Source: a bacterium (lineage in GTDB: Bacteria; Actinomycetota; Acidimicrobiia; Spongiisociales; Spongiisociaceae). Taken from it: 59,088 nucleotides of DNA. The position numbers were made by a program, and so were the translations under genes. The DNA is taken from positions 146,625-205,712 of the forward strand of contig JAPPFW010000002.1 in assembly GCA_028821575.1 (NCBI GenBank), in the 5' to 3' direction. The notes beneath the pieces are model-generated. The model saw only the letters and a program-made list of their open reading frames with translations, did no database searches and was not told the origin of the DNA. This document shows positions 34,930 through 43,190 of this stretch, one piece after another. Position 1 is the stretch's first letter. Every line of letters starts with the position of its first letter.

Positions 34930-36329
34930 TGAGCGCCACCCACCGGCTGTCCTTGACCGAGGCCGCCGCGGCCGTCCGGTCGAGACGCCTCTCCGCGGTG
35001 GACCTCGTGGAAACCTGCCTCCGCCGGATCGAACTATGGGAACCCCACGTCGCGGCCCTGCCGTTCGTGATGGCTGAGCGGGCGCTGGAGGACGCGGCCG
35101 CCTGCGACGCCGAAGCATCCGCAGGAGATTGGCGGGGGCCCCTCCACGGCGTTCCGATCGTCGTGAAGGACCTCATCGACGTGGCCCGAGCCCCCACCGA
35201 GGCGGGGTCACGCCAACTCGCCGCGAACGTGGCCGCCGAGGACGCCACCGTAATCGGCCGGCTCCGGTCCGCCGGGGCGATCATCCTCGCCAAGGCCAAC
35301 ACCCACGAGTTCGCATACGGCGCGCTGACCCCTCCCACCCGCAACCCGTGGAACACCGACCGGATGCCGGGCGGCTCCAGCGGGGGATCGGGTGCGGCGG
35401 TGGCGTCGGGGGAGGCCTTCGGGGCTCTCGGAACCGACAGCGCCGGCTCGGTCAGGGAGCCGTCGGCCCTGTGCGGGCTGGTCGGCCTGAAGCCCACCTA
35501 CGGGAACGTGTCCTGCCGGGGCGTCATCCCCCTGGCCTGGTCGCTCGACACCGTGGGTCCCATGACCCGCACCATCGAGGACAGCCGGGTCCTGATCGAG
35601 GCGATGGTGGGTCGTGACCCGGCCGATCCGGCTACCCACTCTGCATGCCTCCGGCCTCCCTCGCGGCCGCGGCTCCGCAGGGTGGCGCTCCTCGGCGAGT
35701 TGATGACCCCGATGGAGCCGGAGGTCGGTGCATTGCTCGGTTCCGTGCTCGACCGACTCTCGGACTCCGGCGCAGAGATCGAGGAGGTGCAGGTGGTCGA
35801 TCCGGACGAGGTGATCGCCACCATCTTCGTGATCCTCGCCTCCGAGGCCTCCGCATACCACCGGCGATGGCTCCAGGAACACCCCGAAAGGTACGGAGAC
35901 GACGTCCTCGCCTACCTGGAGTTGGGCATGCGGCTGTCGGCCGCGGACTACGTGGACGCGCAGCGCCTCCGGGCTGTCTACCGCGACCGCCTCAACCAGG
36001 TTCTCGGGGCCGCCGACCTGGTGGTGGCGCCCTCCCACCACGTCACCGCGCCGTTTCCCGACCGGGAGGAACTGGTGTTCCCGGACGGAACGGTGCTGCC
36101 CCGCGACCTGACCCTGATCCGGCCCCTCTCGCTGTGCTCGCTCACCGGCCACCCGGCGGCCAGCATCCCGGTGGGCTGGTCTCCCGACGGTCTCCCGGTC
36201 GGGTGCCAGGTGATCGGCCGGCCGCACGCCGAGCGCGATATCCTCGACTCCGGCGCGGCGGTCCAGGATCTGGCCGGTTGGGAGCCCCGGAGCCCGCGGC
36301 CGCCCACCACCGACCGAAGGACGCCATGA
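34929..36329 (+). CDS. Amidase (amidase-signature family)
   Basis: 466-aa Ser-cisSer-Lys amidase. Lys80 lies in VPIVVKDLIDV, the cis-Ser (150) in PGGSSGGSG and the nucleophile Ser174 in GTDSAGSVREPSALCG, with the family's exact 24-residue spacing. It hydrolyses a carboxamide. Of the in-frame ATGs, 34929 is preferred to 34908 since it overlaps the small upstream ORF's stop. Its own stop overlaps the cupin gene by 4 bases. GatA is unlikely, as no gatB/gatC lie nearby. Confidence 0.92.
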   Translation: MSATHRLSLTEAAAAVRSRRLSAVDLVETCLRRIELWEPHVAALPFVMAERALEDAAACDAEASAGDWRGPLHGVPIVVKDLIDVARAPTEAGSRQLAANVAAEDATVIGRLRSAGAIILAKANTHEFAYGALTPPTRNPWNTDRMPGGSSGGSGAAVASGEAFGALGTDSAGSVREPSALCGLVGLKPTYGNVSCRGVIPLAWSLDTVGPMTRTIEDSRVLIEAMVGRDPADPATHSACLRPPSRPRLRRVALLGELMTPMEPEVGALLGSVLDRLSDSGAEIEEVQVVDPDEVIATIFVILASEASAYHRRWLQEHPERYGDDVLAYLELGMRLSAADYVDAQRLRAVYRDRLNQVLGAADLVVAPSHHVTAPFPDREELVFPDGTVLPRDLTLIRPLSLCSLTGHPAASIPVGWSPDGLPVGCQVIGRPHAERDILDSGAAVQDLAGWEPRSPRPPTTDRRTP

Positions 36330-37171
36330 CGGCGAGAGTGGTCCGGGGCGATCGGATCGCCTGGGTAAGGGGACTCGACACCGTGGAGGGCATGCCCGAC
36401 GGCTACACGGGCAATCTGGGACCGGAGGCCGAACTGGCGGATACCTACTCCCGCTGGGAGCAGAAGACGTTGCTCGACGACCCCGAGACGACCCGGCGCA
36501 TCGACCTGGTGCGCCTCCTGCCCGGCTTCACCGACCCGGGTCCCGCCTACCACGACTCGGTGGAGGAGTGCCTGGTGCTCGAAGGAGGTTGCGAGATCGA
36601 CGGCGAGGGCGCCGTGGAGGCGGGCGACTACTTCTGGCGCCCCCCGGGATGGGTCCACGCCGCCCGCGCTCCCGCCGGTTTCCTGGGCCTGCTCATGCAG
36701 GAAGGGATCAGCGCCGGCGACGCCAGCGGCCCGGCCACCCGGCGAGTCAGACCGCCTGAGGACCTCGGCCGCAACGCGCTGTTCAACGATCCGGAGCGGT
36801 CTATCGGTCCCCGCGGCTGGATACGCCGGCTCCCCACGTCCCTCATGCCCTGGATCCCTGCGACCGCGATCGCGCCGGGGGAGGAGTGGATACGGAACCT
36901 GGACCATCCCTCTCTCTCACTCAAGATCTTGAGCACGAACTGGACCACCGGCGCCAGGTCACTTCTTGCTCGTTTCCAACCCGGATACCGGGATCCGGCC
37001 CCGCACCGGCTCGGCCGCAGGCTGATCGCGTATGTCGTCTCGGGAACTGTGACTGTCGACGCTGCCTCGGCCGCAGCGGGCGACCTGGTCGACATCCAGG
37101 CCGACTCATTCCCGTTGACGCTCTCCAGTCCCCACGGCGCAGAGGTGTTCATCAAGCTCGGAAGCCGCTGA
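36326..37171 (+). CDS. Double-cupin domain protein
   Basis: 281-aa protein with two cupin-type halves. The first has ECLVLEGGCEIDGEGAVEAGDYFWRPPGWVH; only its core features are noted here. The second (residues about 205-275) has a similar GTVTVDAASAAAGDLVDI barrel. The pattern resembles ChrR-like or dioxygenase-like cupins that bind one metal. It starts at an ATG overlapping the amidase stop, so they are co-translated. Catalytic or sensory role unknown. Confidence 0.78.
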   Translation: MTARVVRGDRIAWVRGLDTVEGMPDGYTGNLGPEAELADTYSRWEQKTLLDDPETTRRIDLVRLLPGFTDPGPAYHDSVEECLVLEGGCEIDGEGAVEAGDYFWRPPGWVHAARAPAGFLGLLMQEGISAGDASGPATRRVRPPEDLGRNALFNDPERSIGPRGWIRRLPTSLMPWIPATAIAPGEEWIRNLDHPSLSLKILSTNWTTGARSLLARFQPGYRDPAPHRLGRRLIAYVVSGTVTVDAASAAAGDLVDIQADSFPLTLSSPHGAEVFIKLGSR

Positions 37172-37262
37172 GGCACTGGCGGGTCCGCACCCGGGACCAG
37201 ATCAACGGGCACCGGACAACCGGCAACGGACCTATGGACGGCCGGAAGGCATTGCCACTATT

Positions 37263-37278
37263 CTCGTGAAGTCACGAG
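37263..37278. promoter_or_regulatory. Palindrome CTCGTGA-AG-TCACGAG, possible operator
   Basis: A perfect 7-base inverted repeat with a 2-base centre lies 38 bases before the peptide-type binding-protein ATG, in the region where a promoter should be (weak TATTCT at 37259-37264 overlaps it). Its form suits a dimeric repressor, but no regulator gene is adjacent. Confidence 0.4.
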
Positions 37279-37315
37279 AGCGCTGCCCGAAGCGGGAGCG
37301 CGAGAGGAGGGCCCA

Positions 37316-39085
37316 ATGACTGCGCACCGGATCCGGAAGCTGTTGGGAATGCTGCTGGTGTTCGCGCTGGTAGCCGGCGCGTGCGGTGGTGAGGAGGAAG
37401 CGGAACCGACCACCACTGCAGCAGCCGCTGCTGCCACCACCCAGGCCCCGGCCGAGGAACCCGCGGAGGAGATGGCCGAGGAACCTGAAGAGGACATGGC
37501 CGAGGAACCCGAAGAGGACATGGCCGAGGAACCCGAAGAGGAGATGATGGCCGACGAGGATCGCCGGCTAATCGTCGGGGTGGCCGCCCTCCCCGTCACG
37601 CTGGACCCGGAGTTCGCCCCCGGACAGGAGTCGGTGGAGATCATCACGACCGTGTTGGACTCCCTCTACTGGTTCGAGTCGGAGGAAGGACCCGGCGGTG
37701 TGCGCGGCGCCACCGAGCTGCGCAAGGGCGACGCCGGAATGCTCCCCGCGTTGGTCGAGCGGACCGAAGTGTCGGACGACAACCTCACCTACACGATGCA
37801 CCTGCGCCAGGGTGTCATGAGTGCGGCCGGCAACGAGTTCACATCCGAGGACCTTCGTTGGATGATCGCCCGCAACTTCGGAGTGGGCGTAGTCGGCGCG
37901 TTCGTCGTGGGCGTCGCCAAGATCCCGTCGATGGACAACGTAAGGGTGATCGACGACTACACGATCGAGATCACGATCACCTCTCCCAACCCGCTCTTCT
38001 ATAGGGCGATGCAGCTCCAGACCATCAGCCCGGCGGACTCCACGGTGGCCAAGTCCCACGCCACCGACGACGACCCGTGGGCCACCGAGTGGATGCAACT
38101 CAACCAGATGGGGTTCGGCCCCTACTACGTGGATGAGTTCACCCCCGGTTCCCAGTTGGTGCTGAGGGCCAACGAGAACTACTGGAGGGGCGAGGCCTTC
38201 TTCTCGGAGATCATCTACCGGGAGATCCCCGACTCGTCGCAGCGGTTGGCGTTGCTCAAGCAGGGCCAGATCGACATAGCCGAGAACCTGTCGAGCCGCG
38301 AGCTGGCATCGGTCAGCCCCGAGGAGGGCAAGACCGTGTCGGCGGTGCGTAACCAGGTGATCTTCGCCGCCATGAACACCCGTCCCGGCTCCGGGCCGAC
38401 CGAGGACCCGGCGGTCAGGCGGGCAATGCAGTACGCGGTGAACCAGTCGCTGATAATCGACAACGTGTACGGTGGGGACGCCGCGGCGCTGGCGATGGTC
38501 GCTCCCGACTCCTATCCCGATTACAACGGCGACGTCTGGCCCTATCCGGCCAACGGCGACATCGAGCAGGCCAAGGCGCTGCTCGCCGAGGCGGGCTACG
38601 CCGACGGGTTCGACATCCCGCTCCTGATCAACTCCGACGCAGCGGACCACGACGATGTCGCGGTGCTGCTGAAGGACTCGCTGGCGCAGATCGGCGTCAA
38701 CGTGATCATCGACCCGAAGCCGGCCGCCGCGTACATCGAGGTCGGCAACTCGGGTGACATCGGAATGGTGCTGCACCAGGGTTACGCCATCGTCTCTGAC
38801 ATCCCGTACCACTACCTGCTGTACGTGTCGGGCCCGACCGGCTTCCTCAGCTTCGGCGGCTTCACCAACGCGCGCTTCGACGAATCCATCGCGGAGGCGC
38901 TGGCGGTCCTGCCAGGGGCCGAACGGACCGCGCTGGTCACCGAGATGCAGCAGATCATGGCCGACGAGGTCCCCCACCTGTCGGTGGTGGGAGCACCCAC
39001 CAGGTACGGGTTCGCCCCCGACATCGAGGGATACACGTGGTATCCGAACAACCAGATCTGGTTCTACGACCTGAGCCGTTCGTAG
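37316..39085 (+). CDS. ABC transporter substrate-binding lipoprotein, peptide/nickel type (SBP_bac_5)
   Basis: 589-aa extracytoplasmic binding protein of the DppA/OppA type. Signal peptide with lipobox VAGAC, then a low-complexity linker of Thr/Ala and repeated acidic units, then the SBP_bac_5 fold (LTYTMHLRQGVMSAAGNEFTSED region and the C-terminal DIEGYTWYPNNQIWFYDL). Start: ATG with GGAGG upstream. Its TAG stop coincides with the first bases of an inverted-repeat element. It leads the following permease/ATPase genes, separated by that element and a GC hairpin. Confidence 0.93.
   Translation: MTAHRIRKLLGMLLVFALVAGACGGEEEAEPTTTAAAAAATTQAPAEEPAEEMAEEPEEDMAEEPEEDMAEEPEEEMMADEDRRLIVGVAALPVTLDPEFAPGQESVEIITTVLDSLYWFESEEGPGGVRGATELRKGDAGMLPALVERTEVSDDNLTYTMHLRQGVMSAAGNEFTSEDLRWMIARNFGVGVVGAFVVGVAKIPSMDNVRVIDDYTIEITITSPNPLFYRAMQLQTISPADSTVAKSHATDDDPWATEWMQLNQMGFGPYYVDEFTPGSQLVLRANENYWRGEAFFSEIIYREIPDSSQRLALLKQGQIDIAENLSSRELASVSPEEGKTVSAVRNQVIFAAMNTRPGSGPTEDPAVRRAMQYAVNQSLIIDNVYGGDAAALAMVAPDSYPDYNGDVWPYPANGDIEQAKALLAEAGYADGFDIPLLINSDAADHDDVAVLLKDSLAQIGVNVIIDPKPAAAYIEVGNSGDIGMVLHQGYAIVSDIPYHYLLYVSGPTGFLSFGGFTNARFDESIAEALAVLPGAERTALVTEMQQIMADEVPHLSVVGAPTRYGFAPDIEGYTWYPNNQIWFYDLSRS
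37466..37546 (+). repeat. 24-bp in-frame tandem repeats in the lipoprotein linker
   Basis: Three 24-base units (encoding EE/DMAEEPE blocks) plus 9 bases of a fourth form an acidic linker between lipid anchor and binding domain. Units two and three are identical, a sign of recent expansion and likely length variability. Confidence 0.85.
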
Positions 39086-39184
39086 GAGGGTGGTCTAAAA
39101 CGGAGGGCAACGGCCCGTCTTCCTCTGACCAGGCATTATGTCATCGGTCGACGGCCCGTGAAGAGGTTTCAGGCCACCCTCCTA
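39083..39184. mobile_element. 102-bp inverted-repeat element (MITE-like, copy C)
   Basis: TAGGAGGGTGGTCTAAAAC inward from the left end matches the right end's complement TAGGAGGGTGGCCTGAAAC with two mismatches. Both ends start with TA, as in TA-target elements. The tip TAGGAGGGTG is shared with the element at 43078. The left TA-G is the stop codon of the binding-protein gene. It has no coding capacity. Confidence 0.55.
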
Positions 39185-39191
39185 GGAGACC

Positions 39192-39229
39192 GGGCCGGGC
39201 CCGCCGGGGTATCCGGAGGGGCCCGGCCC
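39192..39229 (+). promoter_or_regulatory. 11-bp GC hairpin after the binding-protein gene
   Basis: GGGCCGGGCCC (39192-39202) pairs perfectly with GGGCCCGGCCC (39219-39229). It lies between binding-protein and permease genes without a U-tract, like the hairpin at 8210. A role in giving the binding protein a more stable or more abundant mRNA than the permeases is likely (inference from such operons generally). Confidence 0.7.
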
Positions 39230-39362
39230 TCACAGTCCAACTGCACGATGGAGGCTGCCGAAGGATGAAGACAGCTGCCGGCATGTGTCGCGCCGGTTTC
39301 GAGCACCTCCGGCCACCGACGGGTCGGCGGCGTTCGGCTTGGCGCCCCCCTAGCCGAACGAG

Positions 39363-40439
39363 GTGACCACCGCGCCGGCCGACCATGCTACGGGAAGGGT
39401 CCGCAGACGGCTGGGCCTGGGACGGTTGGGCCGCCTGGTCGCCCGCCGCGCCCGTTTCGTGATCATCCAACTGGCCGGGGCGGCCACCGCGGCCTTCTTC
39501 CTGATCCGGATGGTCCCCGGCGACCCCGCCAGGGTCATAGCCGGGCCGGCCGCCAGCGAGCAGGTTCTGGCCGCCATCCGGCGCCACCTGGGATTGGACC
39601 AGTCCCTGCCGGTCCAGTACTGGCGGTACCTGACCAACCTGGTGAGAGGCGACCTGGGCGACTCGATAACGACTGGACAGCCGGTGTTCGACGACCTGAT
39701 CCAGCGAGTTCCCGCCACCCTCGAGCTGATCTCGCTGGCCATGCTGGTTTCACTGGTGCTGGGAATCCCGCTCGGGTTCGCCATGGCTCGCCGGCGCCTG
39801 CGCGGGAAGGGCAAGGTGATCTTCGGTTACGCCATGTTCTCGGGCTCGATCCCCGACTTCTGGCTGGCCCTTATCGTCGCGTTCATCTTCGCCTACACCT
39901 GGGGGGTCCTCCCACCCCCCATCGGACGCCTCGGCTTCGAGACTCCCCCCGAGCGGGTCACCGGGTTCCTGACCGTCGACTCCGTCCTGGCCGGGGACCT
40001 GGGCACCCTGTGGCTGGCCCTGCAGCACCTCGCCCTGCCGGTGCTGACCCTCACGCTCGTGTACTCAGGGCTGATAGTGAAGGTTGCCAACGCCGCCTCG
40101 GAGCAGGCCATGCGGGCCGGGTTCAACGACCTGTACGCCAGCGTCGGCATCCGCCAGGCGCTGACCAACCGGCGCCTGATCCGTCTGGCGCTACCCCCGG
40201 TGGCAACGGTGGCCGGCATCACCTACGGATTCCTCCTGGGCGGTACGGTGCTAGTGGAGCAGATTTACTCCTGGGGAGGGATCGGCCAGTACGCGGTAAC
40301 GGCATTGCGCAGCGCCGACTTCGCCGCCCTCCAGGGCTTCATCGTCCTCGCCGCGGTGTTCAACATCATCAACTACCTGCTGGTGGACGTGGTCCTGTGG
40401 ATGGTTGATCCGCGCCTCGGCCGGAAGGGATCGGCATGA
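39363..40439 (+). CDS. ABC transporter permease, DppB type
   Basis: 358-aa membrane permease of the dipeptide/nickel importers. N-terminal segment FVIIQLAGAATAAFFLIRM followed by VPGDPARVIAGPAAS, the conserved first-helix motif. The coupling helix lies around ASEQAMRAGFNDLYASVGI, then a C-terminal GGTVLVEQIYSWGGIGQY. Six membrane segments expected. Start: GTG with a weak ribosome site. It overlaps the next permease by 4 bases. Confidence 0.92.
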   Translation: MTTAPADHATGRVRRRLGLGRLGRLVARRARFVIIQLAGAATAAFFLIRMVPGDPARVIAGPAASEQVLAAIRRHLGLDQSLPVQYWRYLTNLVRGDLGDSITTGQPVFDDLIQRVPATLELISLAMLVSLVLGIPLGFAMARRRLRGKGKVIFGYAMFSGSIPDFWLALIVAFIFAYTWGVLPPPIGRLGFETPPERVTGFLTVDSVLAGDLGTLWLALQHLALPVLTLTLVYSGLIVKVANAASEQAMRAGFNDLYASVGIRQALTNRRLIRLALPPVATVAGITYGFLLGGTVLVEQIYSWGGIGQYAVTALRSADFAALQGFIVLAAVFNIINYLLVDVVLWMVDPRLGRKGSA

Positions 40440-41323
40440 TCCGGAGGTTGATCGGGCGGCACGGGGCGAAGACGGTGTCGGGCGGCGCCATCGTGGGCCT
40501 GCTGATCCTGCTCGCCCTCTTCGCCCCGTTGATCTCCCCGTACGGATCCGAGGAGTTGACCGGCGAGTTGCTGGCCGCACCGGGAGGGGAGTTCCCGTTC
40601 GGGACCGACCGCCGGGGGATGGACGTGCTCAGCCGGACCCTGCACGCCCCCCGGGTCGATTTGACGGTGGGGCTGGCGGCCACCCTGCTGGCGTTTGTCA
40701 TCGGCATCCCGCTGGGAACCATCGCCGGGATGTTCGAGGACCGCGGACGGCTCGGGGGCTTCTCCGCCCAGGTGATCATGCGGGGCATGGACGTGATGCA
40801 GGCTTTCCCGGTGTTCGTGTTCGCGCTGGCGCTGGTGGCGGTGCTCGGAGCCGGTCCCCTAAACCTGATCCTCGGCTTGGCCTTCGTCAACACCCCCGTG
40901 TTCGTACGCCAGATCCGCACCGGGATACTCGTGCTGCGCGAGGAGCCATTCGTGGAGGCGGCCACCATCGCAGGATGGAGCAGGCTCCGCATCGCCTTCC
41001 GCCATGTCCTGCCCAACGCGCTGGGGCCGGCCGCCTCGCTCGTCTCGGTGATGATCGGGTTCTCGATCCTGCTGACCGCAGGCCTGAGCTTTGTGGGGGC
41101 CGGCGTGCGGCTCCCGACCGCGGAATGGGGTGTGATGATCTCCGAAGGCTCCAACCAGCTGGGAACGGGGGAGTGGTGGCCGTCGCTGTTCCCCGGATTG
41201 TCACTCGCCTTCACCATCTTCGGTTTCTCGCTCCTCGGGGAGGGGCTGAGGGAGGCACCCTCCCGCGCCGGTTCCGGCACCCTGTCGAGGTCGTACCGGT
41301 GGGCGGAACGGATGTTCGGATGA
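40436..41323 (+). CDS. ABC transporter permease, DppC type
   Basis: 295-aa second permease subunit. PFGTDRRGMDVLSRTLHAPR is the diagnostic DppC N-terminal motif; the coupling helix is EEPFVEAATIAGWSRLRI and is followed by HVLPNALGP. ATGA overlaps join it to the DppB-type gene before and the first ATPase gene after. Confidence 0.93.
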   Translation: MIRRLIGRHGAKTVSGGAIVGLLILLALFAPLISPYGSEELTGELLAAPGGEFPFGTDRRGMDVLSRTLHAPRVDLTVGLAATLLAFVIGIPLGTIAGMFEDRGRLGGFSAQVIMRGMDVMQAFPVFVFALALVAVLGAGPLNLILGLAFVNTPVFVRQIRTGILVLREEPFVEAATIAGWSRLRIAFRHVLPNALGPAASLVSVMIGFSILLTAGLSFVGAGVRLPTAEWGVMISEGSNQLGTGEWWPSLFPGLSLAFTIFGFSLLGEGLREAPSRAGSGTLSRSYRWAERMFG

Positions 41324-42102
41324 GTGGCATCACCGCCGAGGGGTTCACCCTCTCGATCGGCGACAAGCGCCTCTTGGACGAGGTCGGATTCGACCTAGCG
41401 CCGGGCATGACCCACGCCTTCATCGGGGAACGGGAAGCCGGCAAGACCGTGCTGCTCCGCGCCCTGGTAGGCATGTGGCCCTCGGGGGCTGAGGTCAGCG
41501 GCCGGCTACTGGTCGACGGTTTGGAACCCACCACCCTGGACGCGGCCGAACGGTTGGTCATGAGGCGCAGACGCCTGCTGTTCGTACCCGCCTCCGGCCG
41601 GGAAGCCCTGAACCCGGTGATCAGGGTGGCCCGGCACTTCGAGGATGTCTGTTCGGTGCTCGACGACCAGGGAATACGCAGATCCCAACGGAGAGCAGCC
41701 ATCCGGGATCGGGCCCGCACCGCCCTCCTCGACCTGGGCATCGCCGACCCGGAGCGCGTCCTGGCGTCATTGCCCGACGAACTGAGCGGCGGCATGCGCA
41801 AGCGGGTGCTGCTCAGCTTCGCCCTGCTGCTCAAACCTAGCGTCCTGACAGCCGACGACCCGACCGGAGGTCTCGATGTCACCATCCAGCGCCAGCTGAT
41901 GGACCTGCTCGCCTCCCTGCAGCAACAGGAGGGCTTCATGCTGGTCATCGCCACCCAGGATCTCGGTGTGGTAGCTCACTACGCGGACACGATCACGGTC
42001 CTCGACAGGGGGCAGGTGGTGGAGCACACCACCCCGATGGAGTTCTTCTCAGGACCGCGGAGCGAGACGGGAGCCGCCATGCTGGCCCGAGCGAGGGTGT
42101 GA
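41320..42102 (+). CDS. ABC transporter ATPase, DppD type, with degenerate catalytic motifs
   Basis: 260-aa nucleotide-binding subunit. Walker A GEREAGKT (36-43) and signature LSGGM (155-159) are intact. The Q-loop Gln is Val (LLFVPASG, 89), the catalytic Glu after Walker B is Asp (LTADDP, 180), and the H-loop His is Gln (ATQDLG, 213). It therefore likely binds ATP but hydrolyses it poorly in its own Walker site. Its good signature serves the partner's site. The C-terminus lacks the usual peptide-transporter extension. The open frame upstream to 40405 is antisense-type overlap; the ATG at 41320 overlaps the permease stop. Confidence 0.9.
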   Translation: MSGITAEGFTLSIGDKRLLDEVGFDLAPGMTHAFIGEREAGKTVLLRALVGMWPSGAEVSGRLLVDGLEPTTLDAAERLVMRRRRLLFVPASGREALNPVIRVARHFEDVCSVLDDQGIRRSQRRAAIRDRARTALLDLGIADPERVLASLPDELSGGMRKRVLLSFALLLKPSVLTADDPTGGLDVTIQRQLMDLLASLQQQEGFMLVIATQDLGVVAHYADTITVLDRGQVVEHTTPMEFFSGPRSETGAAMLARARV

Positions 42103-43091
42103 TGAGCCGCGTCGTGACTGTCGAGCGCTTGCGCAAGGTGTTCCGCCTCGAGGGCGGCGAACGGCTGGTGGCCGTCGCCGAGGCCTCCTTCCGGATCGAC
42201 CGGGGCGAGGTCTTGGGCCTGATCGGCGAGAGCGGTTCCGGAAAGAGCACCGTCGGCCGGTGCCTGGCCGGCCTCCTCACACCCGACGGCGGAACCATAG
42301 CCTGGGCGAAGCAAGGCGCCCAGGTCGGGATGGTCTTCCAGGAACCCAGGGACTCGGTGAACCGCCGGTTCCAGGTGTGGGAAGCGATCGCCGATCCGCT
42401 GCTGGCCCACGGCATGCGGAGGGGCGCCCAGCTTGCCATCAAGGTGGAGGAGGCAGCCGCTCTCGTCGGTCTCGACCGGACCCACCTGCTGCTGAACTGC
42501 GACGGCCTCCCCGAGGAACTGCTGCAGCGGGCCTCCATCGCCCGGGCCCTGATCCGTGAACCGGACCTGCTGATCCTCGACGAGCCCACCACCGCACTCG
42601 ATCCGGACGCCCGGGCCGGTGTCCTCGAGTTGATCAAACGGCTCCGCGGCAACTCCTCCACGGCCATCCTCCTGATCAGTCACGACCTGCTCGCCATCCG
42701 GTCTGTCACCGAGCGGGTGGCGATCATGTACCTGGGGAAGATCGTCGAGCGCGGTCCCACCGACCGGCTGTTCGTGGACCCCCTCCACCCCTACACGCGG
42801 GCGTTGATGGAGTCGGCTCTCGAACTCGACCCGTCCGTCCCGATGGCGCCGGTCGAGTTGACGGGGGAGATCCCGAGCCCCATGGACCGCCCGCCCGGAT
42901 GCCCGCTGGAACCCCGCTGCCCCTGGTCCATCGATGCGTGTTCCGACGCGGAGCCGCCCGAGGAGGACTACGGGGACAACCACTCCGTATCGTGCATCCG
43001 CTCGGGGGAGTTCGCCGCCGACACCCAGTTGCTGGCCCGCGCGACCCGCCCGAGGGACCAAGCTGAAGAACCGGGACTAGGAGGGTGCTGA
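42102..43091 (+). CDS. ABC transporter ATPase, DppF type, with degenerate signature motif
   Basis: 329-aa partner ATPase. Walker A GESGSGKST, Q-loop VFQEP, Walker B LLILDEPTTALD and H-loop LISHDL are intact, but the LSGGQ signature is LPEEL (136-140). The C-terminal oligopeptide-transporter domain with Cys cluster (PGCPLEPRCPW to SCIRSG) is present. Paired with the preceding ATPase, one composite site is canonical and the other doubly degenerate. Start: ATG overlapping the previous stop (TGATG), or GTG at 42099. The last residues LGGC and the TGA stop are read from the inverted-repeat element at 43078. Confidence 0.9.
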   Translation: MSRVVTVERLRKVFRLEGGERLVAVAEASFRIDRGEVLGLIGESGSGKSTVGRCLAGLLTPDGGTIAWAKQGAQVGMVFQEPRDSVNRRFQVWEAIADPLLAHGMRRGAQLAIKVEEAAALVGLDRTHLLLNCDGLPEELLQRASIARALIREPDLLILDEPTTALDPDARAGVLELIKRLRGNSSTAILLISHDLLAIRSVTERVAIMYLGKIVERGPTDRLFVDPLHPYTRALMESALELDPSVPMAPVELTGEIPSPMDRPPGCPLEPRCPWSIDACSDAEPPEEDYGDNHSVSCIRSGEFAADTQLLARATRPRDQAEEPGLGGC

Positions 43092-43190
43092 AAAACCCCG
43101 TACAAAGGGGTTCGCCTCCACCCGACAGAGGCCATATCAGATAGTTTGCCTGTGGCGAACCCCGCTAGATTGTTTTTCAGCACCCTCCTA
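43078..43190. mobile_element. 113-bp inverted-repeat element (MITE-like, copy A)
   Basis: Perfect 19-base terminal inverted repeats TAGGAGGGTGCTGAAAAAC (43078-43096 and 43172-43190), plus inner arms GGGGTTCGCC/GGCGAACCCC (43107-43116, 43154-43163). TA at each outer end would fit TA target duplication. The element carries no gene. The whole unit could fold into one long hairpin and act as terminator for the transporter operon; it provides the stop codon of the DppF-type ATPase. Inner arms recur at 45830-45848 and at the right side of copy B. Confidence 0.8.

Noticed and set aside
34929..36329. GatA subunit of aspartyl/glutamyl-tRNA amidotransferase
   Set aside because: No gatB or gatC nearby; the cupin and small-ORF context indicates a catabolic amidase.
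37568..38977. 469-aa minus-strand open frame opposite the peptide-type binding protein, and similar long frames at 14241-15746, 43188-44480 and 55619-57094
   Set aside because: High-GC codon bias leaves the complementary frame open. The translations are His/Arg/Val/Gly-rich without family motifs and lie exactly opposite well-recognised genes.
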